Positions 33,646 to 43,563 of a stretch of 64,000 bases of DNA are shown one piece after another. Below the pieces are notes generated by a model. That model saw only the letters and a list, made by a program, of their open reading frames with translations, searched no databases and had not been told where the DNA came from. Origin of the DNA: Romanomermis culicivorax (lineage: Eukaryota; Nematoda; Enoplea; Mermithida; Mermithidae). The first letter of the stretch is position 1, and each line of letters opens with the position of its first letter. Location of the stretch: the NCBI GenBank assembly GCA_963922205.1, contig CAWUHX010000129.1, forward strand, positions 372,001 to 436,000, given 5' to 3'. The position numbers and the translations under genes are program-made.

Positions 33646-34687
33646 AACTTTTGAAACACTATTTTATTTTTGTTTATCACTAAAATACTGTAGTCTAAAT
33701 ACAAAAATAATAACGTGAACAAAAAATGGAAAACATAAAAGAAAGAATTCATTTATAAAATTGACCCCCTCCGCCCACAGAGGAAGTCCTTCAAAAAACG
33801 CGCCCTCAGGCTCCAAAATAAGAGGTGCGCCATCTGCAGGTTCACAGAAAAGCTAATCGGAAGCCCTGCATACTGAATGATCATCCAAATTAGAACGGTC
33901 TTTTAGATCAGAATGCTCAATTCCACATATAAAAACTCCAAGAGTCTATAAAACTTGAAACATTATTCCTACGGGTTTATACTTATAAAGTCATAAATGA
34001 TCAAATTCTTTTATAGAAAAATGACCCAAAAGAGTGGGCATAAAGCGCATGTAGAAAAGTGAACAGTTGAGATGAAAAATATTCTAAATGTAAAAAGTAA
34101 TTGATACCTCAAAAATATTTGAAGAAAAGAAAAGAAAAGAAAAAGAAAAAGAAAAGAAAAAGAAAAAAGAAAAGAACTAAATCATCAATACATGAACGTT
34201 ATTCTACGTATCGGAAATTAATACATTATATTGGATGATTTATGTAGGTAGATGCGGTTTTGTATACAGAGTGTTTCCCAGAGCAAACATAGAAAGGTTA
34301 GACAGCTGAAGCCATTTAGATCATAAAACCAATTAGAAATGCTAGAAAAGGTCAAAGGTTCTATAAAACACGGTAGCAAGAGACGCTTCACCAAAATAAT
34401 TAAGGTGGTGATTATTGTTATTTTGATAGTTTTCTAGAATAACCTAGAGTCTAAAACCTTTAAAGAGACGCAATACCAAAACAATTAAGGTGGTGATTAT
34501 TGTTATTTTGATAGTTTTCTAGAATAACCTAGAGTCAAGAACCTTCAAAGAAAAACCGAAAAGATTCAACCAAAAAGCAGAAAAAACCGGAAAAGGTTTA
34601 ATGAGGGTAAAGAGGTATAAATAGAAAAAATAGAAGAAGAAGAATCATTCTTATTTTTGTACTTGCGCGCGACACCCGAGACTATCA
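33646..34687. other. P2 intergenic: A/G-rich tract and 85-bp duplication
   Basis: Contains a GAAAA/GAAAAA-rich purine tract at about 34117-34178 and a direct 85-bp duplication with units starting at 34390 and 34475 (CAATTAAGGTGGTGATTATT and following). TATAAATA near 34616 lies about 70 bp before the cargo gene. No counterpart exists in P1. Confidence 0.55.
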
Positions 34688-35116
34688 ATGGAGGCCCTAT
34701 TCGTTATGTTTATTTCGACGTTGAGAGCCACCTACGAGGCTTACGGTACATTGATTTTACAAATATTTTGATTTAAAAATTAATATGTATACTATTTTAT
34801 TATTATTATTAATTTAGAGCCGTTTTTAACGACGGCCGACATTGACGAGTGGGCGTCCGTCTTTTGGGAGGAGGCCTCGACGGACTTCAAGAGCTGGTGG
34901 AAAAGCCAGCGAGGGGTTGAATATCCGGCTAGACAGAAACCCTTTTGGGGTTTTATGAAACGTCTACGCCGGATGTTTGAAAACCCTTTGCTGGTCGACG
35001 GCCACCTAGCCTTGCACCTCTGGAATATCCTCCCCCCAGGTGCGAGGGCTGAATGGGAAAACGCCGACGGTCGCTACGTCGAGGAGAGGGTAAAACTAGC
35101 GCTGGCGCATTTCTAG
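34688..35116 (+). CDS. GC-rich two-exon cargo gene, unknown function
   Basis: Predicted exons 34688-34745 and 34818-35116, joined over a 72-bp AT-rich intron (GTACAT...TTTAG) with the frame kept, giving 118 aa. The product is Trp-rich and charged (DEWASVFWEEAS, FKSWWKSQRG, FWGFMKRLRRMFEN, HLWNILPPGARAEWEN). The exons are far richer in G+C (well over half) than the AT-rich sequence on both sides, and a TATAAATA box lies about 70 bp upstream. There is no equivalent in P1. A strong donor-like GTAAGT overlaps the stop, and a GC-rich patch at 35513-35580 follows TTTTAG, so a further exon is possible. I recognise no family. Foreign origin is suggested by base composition only. Confidence 0.55.
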
Positions 35117-35855
35117 TAAGTTCAGATGTTATAGTTAAAACACGTTGTAGACATATAAATTTTATATTTAATGAGAGTAAAATTATTATTATTATAAGCT
35201 TTTACTACAATATTTCAAGATAAATATGCGTAGGTTAAAATGTGCTAACTGCTGTATGTTACAGATTTTTAATTCATGTATATTAATGTATGGTGTATAG
35301 CTGAGTTGTCTAAAACTTAACAAAGAACATTTCTAGAATATTCTAGAAGCTTTCAATTATTTACACAACTTATACGATAAAAATTTATGATAAAATAAAG
35401 ACTATTGATAGATCTTGTACCTATTACTTAACAGTTAAAATGATATATATATATATATTAGAGTAAAAATTTTTGTTTAACAAAAATAGTTATTAAATTT
35501 TGTAAAATTTTAGTGGATACGCGTAAAGCCTCTAGCCAGGGCTGCGACGGTGGCGGCGGTAGCGGTTGTGGATGCGTATGTATATAGTATCTATGTAAGT
35601 AAAAATTTTTGCAAAATTTTTTGAAACTTAATGTTTTTATTTTTAGGTAAAATCTGTATAAATATGTATATTTTATTTTGTTTTAAATTTTGTATATATG
35701 TATATTTTATTTTGTTTTAAATTTTGTATATATTTTATTTTGTTTTAAATTTTGCATATATTTTTTTCAAATATATTAAATTGAATTGAAATTAATAAAA
35801 TTTTTTATTTAATGCATTTAATAGTAAAGGTAATTTCTTTAGAGTTCTACTATGA

Positions 35856-35890
<35 letters not shown>

Positions 35891-36203
35891 AACTTCTGGA
35901 ATATAAAAAAAGGGTTTACTGTAGTCAGATATTTAGAGATGTACGAGTAAACGGTATGTAGAGAATATGCACAAACAGGTCTTAGGGTAAAAGGAACGTA
36001 CAAGATAATTACATAGTACTGTAGAATTAAAGGAGAAAATAAAGAAAAGGAGGAGTAATAAAAGGAAGTTTATGTATAATTAGGAATAAATTGAAAGAAT
36101 ATTTCTAAACAATAGCTAAAGAGAAGGAGAGTATAAACAACAACTATAAGTGATTTTTTATTATAAAAAAATGAGATGAAATGTACATATAAATATAACG
36201 TAT
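35117..36203. other. P2 intergenic, AT-rich with (GT)n
   Basis: Holds a (TG)n microsatellite at about 35858-35888, a repeated TATTTTATTTTGTTTTAAAT block (35665-35760), and a GC-rich patch at 35513-35580 (GGCGGCGGTAGCGG) flanked by splice-like signals, possibly a third exon of the cargo gene. No other gene seen. Confidence 0.45.
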
Positions 36204-37602
36204 TTAAATACTATAATCCGTGAAGGTTTCACGATTTTTATCAATCATTACGAGAGAGTCAAATTCTGCGTATATAAGTGCTTCAATACCACCATCTGGT
36301 ATATCCTCGCCAAAATTCATCTGTAAACTAGTGGTTCCTTCACGTACAAGTTCCCAAAAATTACCATCCATACCGCAAGGAGTCAAATCAAAAACAAAAA
36401 CCGTGTTATGCGTTGTAAAAGAATTTCGAGTAATTTCATTACCCTTGTTATCTGTACCAATTCCTACACCCTCAAATAATTGTACAAAAGTGCGCAAATA
36501 TTTGTTTTCTTTAAAATTTAGCATATATGGTGTTGTAGGTAGTGTTGTAGTGCCACTTGTTATTTTAATTTCGTTTAATCCAAAATGCTTAAAATTGAAG
36601 GGGCTTTGATAATAATCACCCCTAGCAGCCGAACCATCAACGAGCGCCACAACGAGACGACGAGGTAAAGGACCTGTGAACAATGAGTTCAGAGGAGCTG
36701 AGCGACGACTAGTTGTTATGTATAGACTTGTAACATGACATCGACGAATAGGGTATTTTGCAGCTGTATTTTGTAACATGGATTCAATAGCTAGATTGAT
36801 ATTATCCGCAACTTCAACTTTTTTAATAAATAAAGACATGCTTTTAATCTCCATTTTATAAGCTTCGTTGTCAGTAGGTATAAATTTTTGCAAGCAAAAA
36901 TCATCTCTATGTCTGTATAAATCAATTTTCAAAGTACATTGATTCAATAGGAAACGTTCTTGCATAAATAGATCGGCATGTATAGGAGCCATTAATTCAA
37001 CAACTGCACTGTTTTTGAACATCTGAACTCTTTCCAAAGCACCCTTGTTTTTCTTTATATCAAGAACATCGCCATTTTCAAAAGCATAACCAGCAGCTGC
37101 AACATGTGTCGACTTAGCATCACGACCATAGTTCAATTCCGTTTCCAAATAAGATCTGTAAGCGTATCTATCCCCACTGAAATGTTAAAATGTTAAAATT
37201 AAAAAAAGGTAAACATACATTTAATTATAAAACTTACCTGTCAGATATTAATTTTCCATTTAAGTACATCTTGATCTGTTTAAAAAATGTTTTGCCGATC
37301 AAATTAATTGGTGCTACAACATTTCCAGTAGGGTTATTGTTGGCGTCTGCTGTTAAAACGCAAGCAGCGCCATTAGCTTTCGTAATTCGAATAGTAAAAT
37401 ATATAAAATTTTTTGATAAGTCCAACATATATGAATCAGGTGAAATAACAAATTCGTAAGGTCCTTCATTAGTACAAGGATTTTGTAACTGAATTTCAGA
37501 CCAAAAACTTCTACGAATAGCAACTTGTGTTGGAGGTACGGTAAATAAATCTAACTCCGTTTTACTACTAGGAGACGACGCAGCATCAATAAATTTACTC
37601 AT
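36204..37602 (-). CDS. Major capsid protein (double jelly-roll type), P2 copy
   Basis: Two exons, complement of 37238-37602 and 36204-37176, with a 61-bp intron (GTAAGT...TTTCAG); 445 aa, intact. Exon structure, length and splice phase are identical to the P1 copy. It closes the virion module two-TM, penton, core-like, capsid. Motifs shared with the decayed P0 copy include IRRCHVTSLYITT, PLNSLFTGPLP and IPDGGIEALIYAEFD. Conservation of this gene in three elements of different age argues for function in the family. Capsid identity is by family resemblance and position. Confidence 0.78.
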
Positions 37603-38135
37603 TTTGAATAGATATCCTTGAAACTGACCACTCTACATGGAGTCTTTTTTAAGAATGAGGAACGTTGTTTCAGGTGTTTACATTTATGTTGTTTTTGATG
37701 TTGATGTTGTTGACACTGACCATCATTTAACTTTTTATTGCTTTTTATATGTATCGTAGAATTTATATGTTTACGCTTCCCTAAACCTTTTCCTTTATGA
37801 ATGCGCTCGCCCGTTTCCTGTAATAAGCTACCAGCTGCGTTTCGTCCAGGCTCAGCAACACTTTCTTTAAAAGAACGACCTTCTACAACATCACCTGCAA
37901 TTTTGGAACCTGCAGCAAGTGCATGCTTTCCTGCAGATTTTAACAAAGGCATAGCTAGACGCCACAAACTCTTAAAAAAATTACCAAGTCCAGCTCCTTG
38001 ATGTCTATAATAATACGGGTATGCTGCTCGAAAACCTTCTAAAGTACCACCTAATTGAAATTGATTATCTTGAATACTATGTTGATAAATTTTGATCCAG
38101 TAATCAACGGTTTCAGGAATAAATATGGTATGCAT
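37599..38135 (-). CDS. Glycine/lysine-rich core-like virion protein, P2 copy
   Basis: 178 aa, intact. Same layout as in P1: short N-terminal domain (YWIKIYQHSIQDNQFQLGG), YYYRHQGAGLGNFFKSLWR, Ala/Gly helix, then a basic His/Gln/Lys-rich tail (KGKGLGKRKH; HQHQKQHKCKHLKQ) that differs from P1 mostly by small in-frame repeats. The tail suits DNA binding or a lytic peptide precursor. The stop overlaps the capsid start by 4 nt. Confidence 0.6.
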   Translation of the reverse strand: MHTIFIPETVDYWIKIYQHSIQDNQFQLGGTLEGFRAAYPYYYRHQGAGLGNFFKSLWRLAMPLLKSAGKHALAAGSKIAGDVVEGRSFKESVAEPGRNAAGSLLQETGERIHKGKGLGKRKHINSTIHIKSNKKLNDGQCQQHQHQKQHKCKHLKQRSSFLKKTPCRVVSFKDIYSK

Positions 38136-38269
38136 ATTTTGCTTTGAAAATCAAAAGGAACAACAACTAAATGAATTAATTAATTAAGAGCGTTTGCGAA
38201 AATTCAACCTGACGACAACGTGTCCAAATGCAAATGAATGAATGAGTAAATAAAAATTTGATACTATGA

Positions 38270-39187
38270 TTATAGGAATAAAGGAGTACGTCGCCAAAAA
38301 TGTAATTTAACTATAACATTCCCAAACTGAAAGGGTATAAGCTCATTCATACTGTTTTTTATATTAATCTCGAGTACTGTAATTTCTTTCAATTGAATGG
38401 GTATATAGTGAGGTGTTTCATATAATCGACTCACATTATCTTTGTATTTTCCCTGAACATTTACTATACGTAAAAGCGGTGCTAAAGTATTTCCAACAAT
38501 CTGATTTTCAATAATATTACAGTAAACATAAAAATTCTGTAAATCATTCAAATTTGGTGGTTGAATGCCTAACATGTATAAATGATTAGTTCCAGGCTCG
38601 GCAAGAAAAACAGCTTTGGATGGTGGAATATGTGTGTTAGAATTTTTTGGAGGTTTCTCTCCAACAGTATATAAGTTAATATTCACAGCTCTATTTAAAA
38701 AATCATCAGCAGTTGCATAGGCCTCAGTATTGGTAGCGCTAAATTCGAGAAGCTCCATTAATCGTTTGCTTATTTCGATTTTACGTAAGATTGTACCACT
38801 TTTTATTTTCAAATTAACTAATCCTCTATTATGTTCATCGTATGAAAACATGATTTCCATGTTAGTTCCGACAATAGCTGCTCCGACTTTTGCATTCAAC
38901 TCTTCAATTAATTCAGATATGGTAAAGTAATGTTTTTCAAAAACTATTACTTTAATTTTTTTGACTTTATTTCCTACACCATCCGTAATTAACGTTATTA
39001 CATTATCTCCACCATGATTGGTAAATGTAGCCCAACTATAGGGGTATATTATTTCACTTAGTCCTACCTCCCAGCTTCCATCTAGTTTTAAACGGTAAGG
39101 TAGATGGGCTGAAAAATCAGAGGGTTTGTTTCCATTTTTGCTATTACTAGGTAATGTGATATAAAATTGATCTTCAAAGGTTGTCAT
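38270..39187 (-). CDS. Penton-like minor capsid protein, P2 copy
   Basis: 305 aa, intact, same length as in P1. It contains FYITLPSNS, LKLDGSWEVGLSEIIYPYSW, GIQPPNLNDLQNFYVYCNII and a C-terminal IPFQFGNVIVKLHF strand. The start overlaps the upstream two-TM gene by 14 nt. Assignment as for the P1 copy. Confidence 0.75.
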   Translation of the reverse strand: MTTFEDQFYITLPSNSKNGNKPSDFSAHLPYRLKLDGSWEVGLSEIIYPYSWATFTNHGGDNVITLITDGVGNKVKKIKVIVFEKHYFTISELIEELNAKVGAAIVGTNMEIMFSYDEHNRGLVNLKIKSGTILRKIEISKRLMELLEFSATNTEAYATADDFLNRAVNINLYTVGEKPPKNSNTHIPPSKAVFLAEPGTNHLYMLGIQPPNLNDLQNFYVYCNIIENQIVGNTLAPLLRIVNVQGKYKDNVSRLYETPHYIPIQLKEITVLEINIKNSMNELIPFQFGNVIVKLHFWRRTPLFL

Positions 39188-39482
39188 TATTTATAATGTT
39201 GTTTGCTGTTGCTATAGGTACGGTCTTCAATGAATTAGATGACTGTAATATGGTCGGTACGGGGCTAGGTAATAAATATCCTATACAAGCGCACAAAAGA
39301 CCAACCCACAATTGTGTATTATTATTGTAGAGAGATAAATTTATTATAGCTGTAATGACTACAATGTATATTAGTATGACCTGACTGAAGAAAACCACTT
39401 CGTTTCGAGGTAGACGTTTTCCAAAAAACTCCCAAAGGCTAATGCGAGACGTTTCTGAATGCGTACTATTACTACTATCCAT
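39174..39482 (-). CDS. Small two-TM Polinton protein, P2 copy
   Basis: 102 aa, intact. Two hydrophobic segments separated by SLYNNNTQLW; the second ends GYLLPSP. It is the first gene after the promoter-like block at 39525-39605 and overlaps the penton start, so these genes may be expressed together. Role unknown. Confidence 0.65.
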   Translation of the reverse strand: MDSSNSTHSETSRISLWEFFGKRLPRNEVVFFSQVILIYIVVITAIINLSLYNNNTQLWVGLLCACIGYLLPSPVPTILQSSNSLKTVPIATANNIINNDNL

Positions 39483-39524
39483 TTCAAAATAAAAAATTTT
39501 TATTTAACAACTAAACACTCAGTT

Positions 39525-39605
39525 ATAAATTTATAAAAAGGCGGAGCTACTAAAATAACCAATAAAATTATACAAAAATATAAAGGAGGCGGAGCTATCA
39601 AAGTG
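39525..39605 (-). promoter_or_regulatory. Promoter-like block upstream of the P2 virion genes
   Basis: On the minus strand GTAGCTCCGCCTTTTTATAA and a second TAGCTCCGCCTCC about 45 bp further upstream. The layout matches P1 (24190-24320), although nearby intergenic sequence has diverged. In both elements it precedes the two-TM gene start by 40-60 bp. Confidence 0.5.
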
Positions 39606-39654
39606 AAGTAAAATTTATATATATATATAAATACATATAGAAGGAGTTAACTTT

Positions 39655-40146
39655 TTACAAACGTGTACATAATTTATTTCGCAAGTGACCTTTTACAGAA
39701 AATTTACAATGAAAAAACTTACAAATCAATTTATCATTATAAACAAAATTTGTGTTACTGAATCTTTTAAACATTTTATACATAGGAACATGTCGCACTT
39801 CATAATACAAAAAATATAAAGTATATATACCACAAACCCTACTATTTAAATTTTGTAAATGTTTCTTATTTGTATATATTATTAAAGCATTTTTGTTAAT
39901 ATAATTTATAAAAGCAGGAATAACTGGTGGTAAACCATAAGAATCAAAATAATATACAGAGTTAGCATTATCAAAATACATAGCTATCCAATGACTTCCT
40001 TTTTGAAAAGATGTATCGGTGTTTGCAATTAAAGCCGCTGGTCTTTTAACTATTTTCGGTAGAGTATCGCAAGCAAAAACTCCTAAAAAATTTTGTGATA
40101 ATAGCTCATCTTGTTGAGCATAATATGTCAATTCAAAGTTGTTCAT
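39655..40146 (-). CDS. Adenain-type cysteine protease, P2 copy
   Basis: 163 aa, intact. It has the ordered catalytic residues of the adenovirus protease/Ulp1 fold: His52 in [10 protein letters not shown], Asp68 in [10 protein letters not shown] and Cys105 in [14 protein letters not shown]. The start ATG lies inside the last codons of the integrase frame (14-nt overlap). In Polinton-like viruses this enzyme matures capsid precursors; possible substrates here are the core-like and capsid proteins next to it. Confidence 0.85.
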   Translation of the reverse strand: MNNFELTYYAQQDELLSQNFLGVFACDTLPKIVKRPAALIANTDTSFQKGSHWIAMYFDNANSVYYFDSYGLPPVIPAFINYINKNALIIYTNKKHLQNLNSRVCGIYTLYFLYYEVRHVPMYKMFKRFSNTNFVYNDKLICKFFHCKFSVKGHLRNKLCTRL

Positions 40147-41245
40147 CGTAATCGTCGTCGTCGTCGTCGTTTTGTATATCCTTTTCTAAAATCCAACTGT
40201 TGAATTTTTCAGGATAACCCCACCACTTCACAAGTACTCTATTCTGACCATCTGGTAATCATTTAGTCTTCAAAACCTTTTCAATTTTGTATTCTTTGAT
40301 ATTAGGATTAAAATCGATTTTCTGTAGTTCTTTTTCATAAAAACGTCCTTCTATATCTTCGCCTTCCAGATCTTGAATTGTATAAAGTATATGATTTCGG
40401 GTCTTCACAATATGTTTTACTTTGAAAACTTCTTCACTCCATTGAGGTAAATAACCCTTGTCAAATACACCTCTATGTTTACTAATTCGCACGTAATCTC
40501 CTATATCAATCTTAGACTTTCTAGTATATAATCTTTCAGGGTAGAGTCTTTGCCATATAATTTTTTCGTTAGAATAATCTACATTAATGGGTTTTTCCTT
40601 AATAGATCTATGAACAGAGTGATTGTAGTTGGAAACAACTGCGGGTAAAATATCAATCCATTTATAAGTGGTAAACTCTGTAAAATATTTAAATAATTTA
40701 GTTTTTAAAGTTCTATTAAACCGTTCCACTATTGAACATTTAATGTCTTCGTTTTGAGAAGTAAAAAAATGTATATCGTTAGTTTTCAATAATTTTTGGA
40801 AATCTTTGTTGACAAATTCTTTTCCTTTATCGCTGCGCACTCTCCAAGGGATTCGACCTCTTTTTAAAATATTTTGAAAAGCATCACAAACATTCTTTGA
40901 GTGTTTTGATTTTAAGGGTTCAACCCATGCGTATTTACTTAATACATCTATACATGTAAGCATAAATTTGTATCCATCGTTAAAATCTGCTAAAGAAGAC
41001 ATATCTGCCAAATCAATTTCCCATTGTTGATCCATAGCTGTAACATAAATACGATTACGTGAAAATTTTTTGTTGACTTGTTTATGTAGAGTATAACTAT
41101 CTTGTTTTGAAAGCCAATCTTTAACATTTTTACGTGTAATTGTTTTACGGTGCTTTCTAGCTTCAGCATATAATTTTTCAATACTGGAAAAAGCTGAGGG
41201 ATTTCCGTGTAAATTTTTGTATAATTTCGAAAGTAAGGTGTTCAT
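40133..41245 (-). CDS. Retrovirus-type DDE integrase (rve), P2 copy; tail after a stop
   Basis: Start at ATG 41245, 4 nt after the upstream gene's stop; the track frame extends upstream but overlaps that gene. The catalytic triad is Asp78 (WEIDLAD), Asp139 (VRSDKGKEF) and Glu174 ([10 protein letters not shown]), 34 residues between the last two. A TGA at 40259-40261 ends the 328-aa ORF after KVLKTK. The same frame continues without another stop to 40133 and encodes [15 protein letters not shown] and an Asp run: a chromodomain-like tail, as in many Polinton integrases. Function: insertion of the element with 6-bp duplication. Whether the shortened enzyme works is unknown. Confidence 0.85.
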
Positions 41246-41249
41246 CGCT

Positions 41250-42107
41250 CTAGTACAAAGGAGTATACCGTCTAAGTGCTCTAGCTTTGCGTCGTATCTT
41301 CTTTTCTGTCGAGTTTCCTTTATTAAAGAATGAATCGTCTTTGATATCTTCCTCGGCACCACTTGAAAATAAATCAACACCTTTCACAAGTGGTTTATTC
41401 AACCGTTTGACACTACTAACTGCATGATCATCTGATTCTTCCGGAGGTGTATGGTAGGAGAGTTTCCGAGGTAAAGTGAATAACATTTTACGTAATGGGT
41501 TTCCTATAGCCTCTAATGGTACATTATATTTTTTCAAAGCATTAACAAACTCATCTACTCCAAGCATTTGCGTAATTTTTGAACGTTTACGAGACAAATC
41601 ATGTAATAAATCAATAATATGTGATCCTTCAATTAATTTTCCATCAATTAATACTTCACCTTGCTTATTAACATTTATACTAGGGTTACGTCGCACATGC
41701 TCCAATAATAAGGATGCCGAGCGTTTAAACTGTTTAGGAATACCGCTAAGTAACTTTTCATCGTTCAACCAATTTTTTTCTTTTTGTTTCAAATCGTCAC
41801 TATCCTTCTCATCTTCTTCGTTATCAATAACTTTTTGTTTTAAAATCACTGTAGTAGGTTGAGCCTTTTCATGTTCAAAAGTTAAATATTGTGAAAATAG
41901 TTGCGAGTACATTTTGTATTGTTCTTCAGGCGTTAACGTATTATCTTTCAAAATGCGCTCTAGCTCGTTACGATACATGTCAACTTGCTTAGCTATACCT
42001 GTCTTTTCATTTGAACTCGTCGTCGTCGAAGAAGAAGAAACCTGAGAGTTATTCAGTTTATTCAGAACCTCCTGAGGTATAAGAGCAAATTTATTAGCAA
42101 ATTTCAT
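41250..42107 (-). CDS. Conserved Polinton protein of unknown role, 285 aa
   Basis: Start at ATG 42107, one base after the upstream stop (TAG-A-ATG). N-terminal Ser/Thr-rich region, acidic/Lys linker (DNEEDEKDSDD), then a conserved domain with WLNDEKLLSGIPKQFKRSAS, NKQGEVLIDGKLIEGSHIID and NVPLEAIGNPL, and a basic C-terminus (KKIRRKARALRRYTPLY). The GE-IDG-I-GS-II block is one I associate with a widespread Polinton/adintovirus gene of unknown function. Packed tightly between the 117-aa gene and integrase. Confidence 0.6.
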   Translation of the reverse strand: MKFANKFALIPQEVLNKLNNSQVSSSSTTTSSNEKTGIAKQVDMYRNELERILKDNTLTPEEQYKMYSQLFSQYLTFEHEKAQPTTVILKQKVIDNEEDEKDSDDLKQKEKNWLNDEKLLSGIPKQFKRSASLLLEHVRRNPSINVNKQGEVLIDGKLIEGSHIIDLLHDLSRKRSKITQMLGVDEFVNALKKYNVPLEAIGNPLRKMLFTLPRKLSYHTPPEESDDHAVSSVKRLNKPLVKGVDLFSSGAEEDIKDDSFFNKGNSTEKKIRRKARALRRYTPLY

Positions 42108-42108
42108 T

Positions 42109-42462
42109 CTATAATAATTTCTCTGTAACAAAACTTGCTAATGTAGATAATAAAACGGGTAGTACTAGAGGTAAAAATGCTCCACCACTTTGAACAATTC
42201 TTACACGTTTATTATGTAAATCTTTTTTCTTGTTTTTTTCGTGTCTAGTAGCTAAACCTCTGAGCAATAATTTATGTTTGGCCAATTTCTTTTTTAAGTT
42301 TGAATTAATAGGAATATTACCATTCAAAATGTTCAAACAAATTTCACATATACAACAGATCAAATCGGGGGAAGAATGTTGAAGAAAAGCACGTCTTTGA
42401 ACACGATTTGAATTTTTCAACACATTGAGCTCGTGAATATATTTCTTTAATCTAGAAGCCAT
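42109..42462 (-). CDS. 117-aa conserved Polinton protein
   Basis: Intact. It has a Cys cluster (DLICCICEIC, residues about 33-42), a Lys-rich centre (NLKKKLAKHKLLLRGL) and a C-terminal hydrophobic stretch (GGAFLPLVLPVLLSTLASFV). Proteins with an IN...KKKL..HK..LR.L pattern and a C-terminal GG-hydrophobic segment recur in Polinton-like elements; role unknown. It is broken in P1. Confidence 0.6.
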   Translation of the reverse strand: MASRLKKYIHELNVLKNSNRVQRRAFLQHSSPDLICCICEICLNILNGNIPINSNLKKKLAKHKLLLRGLATRHEKNKKKDLHNKRVRIVQSGGAFLPLVLPVLLSTLASFVTEKLL

Positions 42463-42544
42463 ACAAAACAGACCGTACAGTACAAAAAAATTTTACAATA
42501 ATGAACAAATGATGAGTAAACATTGAAATATTTATTGTATTACA

Positions 42545-43010
42545 TTAAGATAGTAATGAAGCTTCATTTTGTATGACGATATTCAACTCTTCGCGTCTAG
42601 AAAAAGCACACAAGTTATTCATATTCATAAAAAATAGTTTATGAGCTGTATCTAGTTTTAAAAAAAGATCTTCTACAAAAATAGCGCGAGTTTCGACCAT
42701 ATCCAACTCCGTCAGTAATAGTCTAGCAAAACACCAAAATTGTGTAACTTTTTTACGTCCCATAGGTAAACCAACTTCACGCCGTAAATGGTTGCACGCC
42801 TTAGCTATGTCTTTGTAAAAAATCTTGGCTTCGGGTGAGAAACGAGTCCAAAACAAATCAGCTATTTCGCGTTTCTGTTTGTTGTTTAGTATTTTACCTT
42901 AAATAAAAATACTATAGTTTAATAAATAGTTAAAGAAGAAGAGATATAAAATTTTTACCTTTTACTTTATTTTGCACCATTCTGACAAAAACTTCAAATG
43001 CAGCTGACAT
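42545..43010 (-). CDS. 134-aa spliced conserved Polinton protein, P2 copy
   Basis: Two exons, complement of 42959-43010 and 42545-42897, with a 61-bp intron (GTAAAA...TTTAAG); the frame is open across the join. Without the first exon there is no Met before FWTRFSPEAKIFYKDIAK in this copy, which supports splicing. Intact in both Polintons. Function unknown. Confidence 0.6.
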
Positions 43011-43070
43011 CGTAATTGTCACAAAACAAACGAATTATAGAAAAACGACCAACCTCTTCAAAATTCTCGA

Positions 43071-43505
43071 CTAGACTGATGAAGGGTATAATATTTTTTT
43101 CTGATTATGTAATAAAGCTATCGTATCAATATATCGTAATCTACTTCCATTGATGTACAAGTTTTGAAATTTACTGCTTCGACTACAACAAGAAAATACG
43201 ACAGGATTGAAAATATATATTTTGAAACACGCTCGTAATTGCATAAATTGTCCGTCATTCTGAGGACAATGTAAAATTTTTTCTACATAACGTAGTAAGG
43301 GTATTATATGTAATTTATAATTTTCCCGTAATAATAATTTCTGATCTGTAACATTTTTTGTGTTTGGTATCGTAAAATCTGTAACATTTACAGGTTCTTC
43401 TTCATTTTCATAAAATTGAAAAGGGTATTGTACCCATACAATAAAAACAGCTATGAAAAGGATCACAGCGAGAGTGTTTAAAAAAATGTGTTTACTGTAT
43501 ATCAT
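43071..43505 (-). CDS. Small membrane-anchored protein, P2 copy
   Basis: 144 aa, intact; one N-terminal hydrophobic segment (ILFIAVFIVWVQYPF) then a Cys-containing domain (VVFSCCSRSSKFQNLYI). Between ATPase and the 134-aa gene as in P1. No family recognised. Confidence 0.55.
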   Translation of the reverse strand: MIYSKHIFLNTLAVILFIAVFIVWVQYPFQFYENEEEPVNVTDFTIPNTKNVTDQKLLLRENYKLHIIPLLRYVEKILHCPQNDGQFMQLRACFKIYIFNPVVFSCCSRSSKFQNLYINGSRLRYIDTIALLHNQKKILYPSSV

Positions 43506-43563
43506 ATCGCTAAAATAATAGGATCCGACTAACCTGTATAAAGTTTTTTGTAAAAATGATGAA

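Noticed and set aside
40259..40261. TGA recoding as an explanation for the open integrase tails
   Set aside because: The stops fall at different codons in the two copies, one other lesion is TAA, and no other gene here needs TGA readthrough; ordinary mutation is simpler.
41250..41380. Integrase start at the first codon of the long frame (41380)
   Set aside because: That would overlap the upstream gene by 131 nt; the ATG at 41245 follows that gene's stop by 4 nt and fits the compact layout.
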